A stretch of 10,428 nt of DNA from Giesbergeria sp. (GTDB lineage Bacteria > Pseudomonadota > Gammaproteobacteria > Burkholderiales > Burkholderiaceae_C), in the NCBI GenBank assembly GCA_030690515.1, contig JAUYGP010000483.1:1-10428 (forward strand), given 5' to 3'. Shown here piece after piece: positions 1-5,797 of this stretch (within the stretch, counting starts at the first letter, position 1; each line of letters starts with the position of its first letter). The position numbers and the translations under genes were made by a program. Under the pieces are notes generated by a model. That model did not search any database. It worked only from the letters and a program-made list of their open reading frames with translations, and was not told where the DNA came from.

Positions 1-60
1 CAGCACCGGCGTGAGGAAGAACTTCGAGATCTCGTAGAGGAAACTTTCAAGAGCATTCAT
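1..60 (-). CDS. Start of a membrane protein, probably MotA/TolQ/ExbB-type proton channel (partial, runs off left edge)
   Basis: Only the first 20 codons are inside the window, reading MNALESFLYEISKFFLTPVL. The start codon lies in an ATGA overlap with the stop of the CobN-like gene (TGA at 59-57, ATG at 60-58), the usual sign of translational coupling, so this is very probably a real gene of the same operon. The visible part is a short amphipathic or hydrophobic N-terminus entering a likely membrane segment. Established context: membrane-anchored CobN/HmuS-type genes in Bacteroidetes and other phyla are commonly followed by a MotA/TolQ/ExbB-family gene (HmuU-like) and then a DUF2149 gene (HmuV-like). 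The family call rests mostly on that context, because 20 residues carry no diagnostic motif. If correct, it would be a second proton channel, separate from the ExbB at 5363-5788, and could energise the chelatase. Confidence 0.6.
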   Translation of the reverse strand, partial: MNALESFLYEISKFFLTPVL

Positions 61-3000
61 GTGTTGGCTTTCAGGGAAACAAGGGAAGGATTACGACTCA
101 AGCGGTAGGCGCGCCACCCCTGCCAGGCCACGCCCAGGAGCACCATCGCACCCAGCAGCCAGGCATAGGCCCAGATGAGCTGCTGCAAAGGCGTTTCGCG
201 CAGCACCTCACGCAGCTCCTGGCCACGCACCACGGGCGGTGCAGGCGGGGGTGGCGGCTCGGGGGGCTCCGGCTCTTGCTCGGCTTGCGGGCGCGGTACT
301 GCGGGCGCAGCAGGGGCCGCCGCAGCGGCGGCTACGGCAGGCTGTGGACCGATACCAAAGCCTTGTGCCAGTTCGGCGACATAAGCCTTGAAGGTTTCGT
401 TGCTGGTATGGACATCGTGGCGTGCCGCCAGGTCCTGGTAGGTGGCGACCAGCTCACGCTGAGTGCGCTCGTCGGCCTTCCAATAGTCCTTGCGAATGGC
501 TTCGAGCATGCGCTCAGCGACCTGCGCCAGCGCGGTAGGGTTGGATTTTTCAAACCATTCCCGGGTGCCGAGCTGGTAGCGGTCTTTCACGTAGGTTTCG
601 TGAAATTCCTGCCACTGGTCGTCGCGCACCACGTTGCGGTCCATCACCTGCCAGCCCCAGAAGTTGTTGACGGTGTTCAGCATTTGCAGCGTCCCGCTGT
701 AGCCCTCCTTCATCATCTCCTTCATCCAGTTCGGGTGCTGGTACACACTGCGCAGCTCGGTGGCCATGAACTTCTCGGCGCTTTGCAGGCGCGCCCGATT
801 CGGGTCGCGCATGTTGGAGATGTACAGCTGCGGGCTCGTACCATCGAGGTGTTTGACCGCCATGGAAATGCCGCCGAGGTACTCGAACGGGTGATCGGTA
901 TCGAGCAGGCCGCGCAGATTGGACGAACGCGAGAAAACCGCTGCACTGGTGCCCTTGAGGTGCTCGGCGTAGGTGTTGATCTCGCGCCCCGAAGGATCGG
1001 TGAGCTTGCGGCTCCAGTTCGCGGTGTTGGGGCCATAGGCCCAGGACATGCGCGTCTGGTTGAGCTTTTCGAGCTTGCCATCGCCCTCTTCCCACGTATC
1101 GGAGGCGAGCGTCGCGTCGGTCAGCTTGGTGCTGTAGTCGCCACTCTCGTTGCCAAACACACGTGTAAGCGCAAATTCGCGCGCGTCCTGCGCCACCACG
1201 CCCTGCTGGCGCAAGGCCGCCTCGATGCGCTCGGTGTTGGCGCGAATGAAGTTCTGCTCGGGCGGCTCGGGCTGCGCCGCCAGCAGCGCAATCGCCTCGT
1301 TGAAGCGCTCCATCACGTTGGGGAACTGGTCGCGGTACAGGCCGGTGAGCGAAATCACCGTGTCGATACGCGCTCGCCCCAGCTCCTTGAGCGGGATCAC
1401 CTCCATGCCCACCACGCGCCCGCCCTCGTCCCAGCGCGGCCGGGCGCCCATGGCGTACAGGACCTGCGCTTCCAGCATGCCCAGGTGGCGCAGCGTCTCG
1501 GTGCTCCACATGCTGAAGGCGAGCTTTTCAGGGAACTTGCCATGCTCGGCCTGGTAGGACAGGATCAGTGCCTGCACAGCCTCTTTGCCCGCCTCGTAGG
1601 CCGCGCGTGTGGGTATGCGCGAAGGGTCGAAGCCGTACATGTTGCGCCCGGTGTGCAGCGCATCGGGGTTGCGGATCGGGTCACCGCCGTAGGAGGGGTC
1701 TATCCAGCGCGCCGACAGTCCCCGGAGCACACCTTCGACCTCCCAGTCTGCGCGCAGCGAGATCCGAAAGCGGCGACCCTTTTCGGCCAGTGCGCGCAAT
1801 GCGGTGTCTTCGAGCCCGTGCAGCGGGCGCTCGCTGAACACCCAGTCATCCACGAAGCGGTAGGGCGGCGATTTTTGCAGGTCCTTGTAGTCCCCCTTGA
1901 ACGCTGCCTTGGCGTTTTTCACGCCCGTGGCCTCGTAGAGCGGCTGGCCCAGCATCTGCATCACATTGCTGATGAGGTGGGCGCGCTCGGCGTCCAGCCC
2001 CAGGGTGTGCAGGCCCAGCGGCTGCTGGGCTGCGCCCAGGTCTTCCAGGTAATCCTCGATGTCACGCAGGAACTTGTCGAAATCGCGCTCCAGATCGGCC
2101 ACTTTCCACTGCATGTCCTTGTGGATGTTCATCTTCACGGCCTGCGCAATGATGAGCTTGCGGTTGTTGTCCCTGACCAGGCCCGAGTCGAGTGACTGGT
2201 ACTCGCGGATCAAGTCGTTGATGCGCACGAAGTCTTCTGACAGGCCTGCGGGGGCAAAGGCGGGCGTCTGGTGGCTCACGATCACGCCGCGCCCACGCCG
2301 CTTGACGTGCAACGCCTCGCCAATGTTGTCCACGATGTAGGGGTAGATCACTGGCGTGTTACCCACCAGCAGGTTGGGGTCGTCGTAGGCCCACAGGCCG
2401 CGCTCCTTGCCGGGCGTCCACTCTTGCGATCCGTGGGTACCAAAGTGCACGATGGCGTGCGCCGCGTGCTGCTCACGCGCCCACAGGTAGGTGGCCAGGT
2501 AGAAGTGGTTGAGCGGCACCTTGGTGTCGTGGAACAGCTTTTTTTCGTCGTGGTGGCCGGCCGCGGTTTCGCTGCGCATGGGCTGGGGCAGCACCACCAG
2601 TTGGCCCAGCTTCATGCGCGGGATGACAAAGCCCTGCTGCCCCTGGTGGCGCACCACCCAGGGGCTCTTGGTGGGGTCACCCCAGAATGTGGTGATGCGC
2701 TGGCGCACGTCGGCGGGCAGGCCCTGAAGCCAGCGCTCGTAGCGCGCCAGGGGCAGAAAGTCCCAGTGCGGCGTCTTCATGAGTTCGCCCAGCGTGCCGG
2801 GCCGGTACGCCGGGCGCAGCAAGGTCGCCACGGTAGCGATGATGTCCTTCTCGGTGGTGGCGTCGATGCGGTAGCCCTCGGTGCGCAGGCGCTGCACCAG
2901 GTGCTCCAGCGAGCGCGGCACGATGAGGTTGGAAGCGCCCTGGTTCTTCTCGCCCGGCGGGTGGTTCCAGAAGAACAGCGCCAGACGCTTGTCGGCGTTG

Positions 3001-4244
3001 GGTGTGGACTGCAGGCGCGCCAGGTTCACGGCCTTGCCCACGAGCAGGTCCATCTGCTCGGGCATGGGAACCAGTTCACCGCCCTCGTTGGCGCTGACGA
3101 CGACCGGATCCTGCAGACCGATGTATTCGGCGTTGGTCAGCGAGAACGGCAGGTTGAAGCTGCTCACGCCCACGGTGTCGCGCAAATACTCCGCCCGCGT
3201 GCCCTGGCGGTAGGACAGCATGTTGATGACCGGTACGCCCATGGCACGGTGCCAGGCCTTGCGCGCGTCCGGGTTGATGCCCAGAAAGGTGTTGACCAGC
3301 AACACCTGGGGCAGCACCTTGCCGTCCAACGTGATGATCGGCTCGTCCACCTCCACCGCAGCCAGTTCCTTGGGATTGGGGAAACCCGGCCCTGCGTACA
3401 CCCCGACGGCAATGTCCGAAGTCTGCACCGGTCGCCCCCCTGCCCCGGCCGGGGGACCACCACCCCCCGGCCGGGCCGCCACTGCACCCTGCGCATCGGC
3501 CACGGCGCGTGCCACGCGGCTGCTGCGGTAAAAAACCAGCGGCAGCGCACCGCGTGCCTCCAGCGCAGAAATGGTTTCGTCCAGCACGCGGGTCTGCCCG
3601 TCGGACAGGTAGCTCGACGACATCTCCATACCGATCACGGGTGCGTCCGACGCGGCGCCGCCTTTGCGGGCCTGCCACCAGGCGAGGTAGGTCCGCAGGT
3701 CGGCAAACACCCCCTTGTCATAGTCCGGGTGGTAAACGCCTCCATTGGGCAGAGCCACGGGTGGGAGCACGGCGCTGGCATCGCTGCCGTTCATCACCGC
3801 CTTGAGATATTGGAACAAGCGCTCATGGTTGGTGCGCATACCGCCGACGTAGTACTCGAACACCCGCTGGGCCTGCGCCTGCGGCAGCCCCATAGAACGC
3901 AGCCGTACAGGCGGGCTCATCACGTTGATGCTGACCCCCGACAGGCGCGCAGCGCGCATCTGGGGGCCGGCCAATCGTTCGACCAGGGCCTGGTCTTCGT
4001 TGCGCGGTGCGTCAACGATCACCATGCGCGCACCATCGAGCACGCGGGCCACGCCCTTCTCGCCTTCCGCATCCACCTGCGTCCAAGCCAACTCCACGCC
4101 CTGGGCGCGTGCGGCCTCCTGCATGAGCGTGAATTTGCGCTCCAGCACCATGGTGCTGCTGATCAGAGCCACCTTGTCGGCCGCCATCACCGGCGCCGCC
4201 TGTGCGCACAGCAGCACTGCAATCATCCATATCCATCTCGGCAT
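57..4244 (-). CDS. cobN: CobN/HmuS-family tetrapyrrole chelatase, periplasmic and membrane-anchored
   Basis: This 1395-aa protein belongs to the CobN/BchH/ChlH large chelatase-subunit family, which inserts or removes a metal in a tetrapyrrole ring. Visible family motifs are HFGTHGSQEWTPGKE (residues 600-614), GRNMYGFDPSRIPT (from about 866), SMWSTETLRHLG (from 911) and LYRDQFPNVMERF (around 969-981). Unlike the cytosolic CobN of cobalamin synthesis, it starts with a signal peptide (about 1-21, ending VMA|AD). It ends with an Ala/Pro-rich linker (about 1300-1345) and one membrane helix (about 1356-1375) followed by a basic tail. The catalytic body should therefore lie in the periplasm, anchored to the inner membrane. 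No CobS/CobT or ChlI/ChlD ATPase partner is in the window. The gene starts 1 nt after the tonB stop and overlaps the next gene by ATGA. This fits the HmuS type, reported to remove iron from heme, better than true cobaltochelatase. A Gly/Pro-rich insert sits near residues 257-270. Family is sure; substrate and direction are inferred. Confidence 0.93.
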   Translation of the reverse strand: MPRWIWMIAVLLCAQAAPVMAADKVALISSTMVLERKFTLMQEAARAQGVELAWTQVDAEGEKGVARVLDGARMVIVDAPRNEDQALVERLAGPQMRAARLSGVSINVMSPPVRLRSMGLPQAQAQRVFEYYVGGMRTNHERLFQYLKAVMNGSDASAVLPPVALPNGGVYHPDYDKGVFADLRTYLAWWQARKGGAASDAPVIGMEMSSSYLSDGQTRVLDETISALEARGALPLVFYRSSRVARAVADAQGAVAARPGGGGPPAGAGGRPVQTSDIAVGVYAGPGFPNPKELAAVEVDEPIITLDGKVLPQVLLVNTFLGINPDARKAWHRAMGVPVINMLSYRQGTRAEYLRDTVGVSSFNLPFSLTNAEYIGLQDPVVVSANEGGELVPMPEQMDLLVGKAVNLARLQSTPNADKRLALFFWNHPPGEKNQGASNLIVPRSLEHLVQRLRTEGYRIDATTEKDIIATVATLLRPAYRPGTLGELMKTPHWDFLPLARYERWLQGLPADVRQRITTFWGDPTKSPWVVRHQGQQGFVIPRMKLGQLVVLPQPMRSETAAGHHDEKKLFHDTKVPLNHFYLATYLWAREQHAAHAIVHFGTHGSQEWTPGKERGLWAYDDPNLLVGNTPVIYPYIVDNIGEALHVKRRGRGVIVSHQTPAFAPAGLSEDFVRINDLIREYQSLDSGLVRDNNRKLIIAQAVKMNIHKDMQWKVADLERDFDKFLRDIEDYLEDLGAAQQPLGLHTLGLDAERAHLISNVMQMLGQPLYEATGVKNAKAAFKGDYKDLQKSPPYRFVDDWVFSERPLHGLEDTALRALAEKGRRFRISLRADWEVEGVLRGLSARWIDPSYGGDPIRNPDALHTGRNMYGFDPSRIPTRAAYEAGKEAVQALILSYQAEHGKFPEKLAFSMWSTETLRHLGMLEAQVLYAMGARPRWDEGGRVVGMEVIPLKELGRARIDTVISLTGLYRDQFPNVMERFNEAIALLAAQPEPPEQNFIRANTERIEAALRQQGVVAQDAREFALTRVFGNESGDYSTKLTDATLASDTWEEGDGKLEKLNQTRMSWAYGPNTANWSRKLTDPSGREINTYAEHLKGTSAAVFSRSSNLRGLLDTDHPFEYLGGISMAVKHLDGTSPQLYISNMRDPNRARLQSAEKFMATELRSVYQHPNWMKEMMKEGYSGTLQMLNTVNNFWGWQVMDRNVVRDDQWQEFHETYVKDRYQLGTREWFEKSNPTALAQVAERMLEAIRKDYWKADERTQRELVATYQDLAARHDVHTSNETFKAYVAELAQGFGIGPQPAVAAAAAAPAAPAVPRPQAEQEPEPPEPPPPPAPPVVRGQELREVLRETPLQQLIWAYAWLLGAMVLLGVAWQGWRAYRLSRNPSLVSLKANT

Positions 4245-4245
4245 C

Positions 4246-4992
4246 TCAGGACTCCGTCAATTCGTAAACGATAGGAATGCGCAGGTCGGCAGAACGCCCT
4301 GGGGGCACCTGTGCACCCAGTGACTGCGCCACGCTGCGCACCAGTTGTTCGGCCGCCTGGTCCAGCACCTTGAACCCCGATGAGTGGTGCAGCATGCAGT
4401 GCAGCAAACTACCGTCGGCGGCAATGCGCAGGTGGACCACCACGGTGCCGGTCTGGCCCATGCGGCGCGCACCTGTGGGGTAGCGCTTGCTTTGCAGCAA
4501 GGCCTGCTCCAGGCGTGTGCGCCACTGCTGGTAGGCCTGGTCGTCGGCTACGGTGGGCGCACGGGGAGCCGGAGGAGTGGACGCGACCGCCTCGGGCGCC
4601 GCCTGCACTGGCGCAGCCGCAGGGGCCACGGGCGCTGTCGGCAACGCCACCGCAGGCTCTGACTGCAATGGAGCTGAATCAAACACCTCGGCGGGTGCCT
4701 GAGGCCTGGGCTTGGGCGCTTGCACCTTGGGGCGCTGCGGCTCGATCGGGCGCACTCGTGGAACCTGCATAGGCGGCGGCGCCACAGGAATCGGCTCCAC
4801 CTGCGGCGGGTCCTGGGGCACCGGCTCGGGAGCGGCCCAGCGCAGCGCAACGTCCAGGCGCTGCACCTGGGGAACAGGAACGGCGGCCAGCCAGAAAACA
4901 CCCCCCAACAACGCCCCATGCAAAACCATGGAAACCAGCCAGTCGCGGCGCATCAGGTGCCCGCCAGGCACAGGCAATGTCATGGCGGTCAT
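4246..4992 (-). CDS. tonB: TonB energy-transducing protein
   Basis: TonB spans the periplasm and transmits proton-motive force from ExbB-ExbD in the inner membrane to the outer-membrane receptor. The 248-aa product has the classic layout: a short basic cytoplasmic start (MRRDW at 14-18), one membrane helix (about 18-37) carrying the SxxxH motif (S21, H25) that contacts ExbB, a long Pro/Ala-rich spacer (about 52-147), and a C-terminal TonB domain (about 160-248) with the conserved YP (171-172) and a GTVVVHLRI strand. The start at 4992 is chosen because it overlaps the exbD stop as ATGA; a second Met three codons in (4983) is possible. The stop is 1 nt before the CobN-like gene. Being inside the receptor operon, it is likely dedicated to this receptor. 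Confidence 0.93.
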   Translation of the reverse strand: MTAMTLPVPGGHLMRRDWLVSMVLHGALLGGVFWLAAVPVPQVQRLDVALRWAAPEPVPQDPPQVEPIPVAPPPMQVPRVRPIEPQRPKVQAPKPRPQAPAEVFDSAPLQSEPAVALPTAPVAPAAAPVQAAPEAVASTPPAPRAPTVADDQAYQQWRTRLEQALLQSKRYPTGARRMGQTGTVVVHLRIAADGSLLHCMLHHSSGFKVLDQAAEQLVRSVAQSLGAQVPPGRSADLRIPIVYELTES

Positions 4993-5360
4993 GTCCGGCG
5001 CACCTCCAGCGCCACCTTCTGGAAACCCAGCGCCTTCACGCGGTCCACCAGCTCGACGAAATCCGTCAACACCAGTGCACCATCGGCCCGCACGGTCACG
5101 GATTGGTCGCGCTTGAAGGCCGCCAGCGCCTGCTCCAGTTCCACCACCCGTGTGTCATTGAGATAGAGCTGCTTGTCGCGCGTGAGCGTGAGCACCACGG
5201 GCGCTGGCGTGGCCGGCGCTGATTGCGCTGACTGCGCCAGATCCACCGGAATGCGCCCCGTCACCACGAAGGTGGCCGTGGTCAATACGATGGTGAGCAA
5301 CACCAGCATCACATCCACCAGCGGAACAACGTTGATCGAGTCGATATCGTCATCGTCCAT
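4989..5360 (-). CDS. exbD: ExbD biopolymer transport protein
   Basis: ExbD is the small inner-membrane partner of ExbB and TonB. The 123-aa product begins with an acidic cytoplasmic stretch (MDDDDIDSINVVPLVD), then a single membrane helix (about 14-34). Asp16 lies at the helix start, the place of the essential proton-pathway Asp of the family (Asp25 in E. coli ExbD). The rest (about 50-123) is the periplasmic domain, with the usual LTLTRDKQLYLND strand pair and a C-terminal LGFQKVALEV segment. The start at 5360 is supported by a strong Shine-Dalgarno (GGGGAGGG, 5366-5373) and by the exbB stop only 2 nt upstream. A much longer reading in this frame to 5762 would overlap exbB and is not credible. 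The end overlaps tonB by 4 nt. Confidence 0.93.
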   Translation of the reverse strand: MDDDDIDSINVVPLVDVMLVLLTIVLTTATFVVTGRIPVDLAQSAQSAPATPAPVVLTLTRDKQLYLNDTRVVELEQALAAFKRDQSVTVRADGALVLTDFVELVDRVKALGFQKVALEVRRT

Positions 5361-5362
5361 GG

Positions 5363-5788
5363 CTACCCTCCCCGGGCTTCGTCGAACTCGGCGAGCTTGA
5401 CGCGCACCACGCGGCGCAGCGCGTTGTTCAGCCCCACGCAGGGAATGGCCACACCAATGCCCACGGCCGTGGCCTTGAGGGCCAGGGCCAGACCGGTCAT
5501 GATGGTCTTGACATCCATATCCCCGCTGTGGCCCAGCGCCTCGAAGGTCAGCATGATGCCCAGCACCGTGCCCAGCAAGCCGATGTAGGGCGCATTGGCT
5601 GCCACCGAGCCGATCACGTTGAGGCGACGCGTGAGATCGGTCTCCAGCCGCACACGGCTGCCGTAGCCGGTCACCTGCACCTGGCGATAGAAGCGCCAGC
5701 GCTCCATCGCCACGGCCACCGCCCATGCGCTGAGGGCCAGCAGCAAACCAATCACGCCCCACTCCACCAGTGTCTTGAAGTTGTTCAT
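5363..5788 (-). CDS. exbB: ExbB proton channel subunit, short type
   Basis: ExbB forms the inner-membrane proton channel that drives TonB. The 141-aa product has three membrane helices (about 10-28, 65-84 and 98-122). The second and third carry the MotA/TolQ/ExbB family core: APYIGLLGTVLGIMLTF followed by GLALALKATAVGIGVAIP. It is much shorter than the E. coli protein (244 aa) because it lacks the long N-terminal extension, and it matches the size of the group-2 ExbB proteins of about 140 aa. The start lies 9 nt after the receptor stop; TGAGG, overlapping that stop, can act as ribosome-binding site. The TAG stop is 2 nt before exbD. Together with exbD and tonB it makes a complete dedicated motor. 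Confidence 0.93.
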   Translation of the reverse strand: MNNFKTLVEWGVIGLLLALSAWAVAVAMERWRFYRQVQVTGYGSRVRLETDLTRRLNVIGSVAANAPYIGLLGTVLGIMLTFEALGHSGDMDVKTIMTGLALALKATAVGIGVAIPCVGLNNALRRVVRVKLAEFDEARGG

Positions 5789-5797
5789 GGCGGCGCC

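Noticed and set aside
276..4274. Two long plus-strand open frames (about 640 and 670 codons, at 276-2195 and 2271-4274) antisense to the CobN-like gene
   Set aside because: They follow the codon pattern of the GC-rich gene on the other strand, show no recognisable domain, and are rich in His, Arg, Val and Gln as expected for antisense shadows. The minus-strand protein has clear chelatase motifs.
4989..5762. A 257-aa reading in the exbD frame reaching into exbB
   Set aside because: The upstream part is the exbB gene read in another frame. The MDDDD start at 5360 has a strong Shine-Dalgarno and gives a normal ExbD length.
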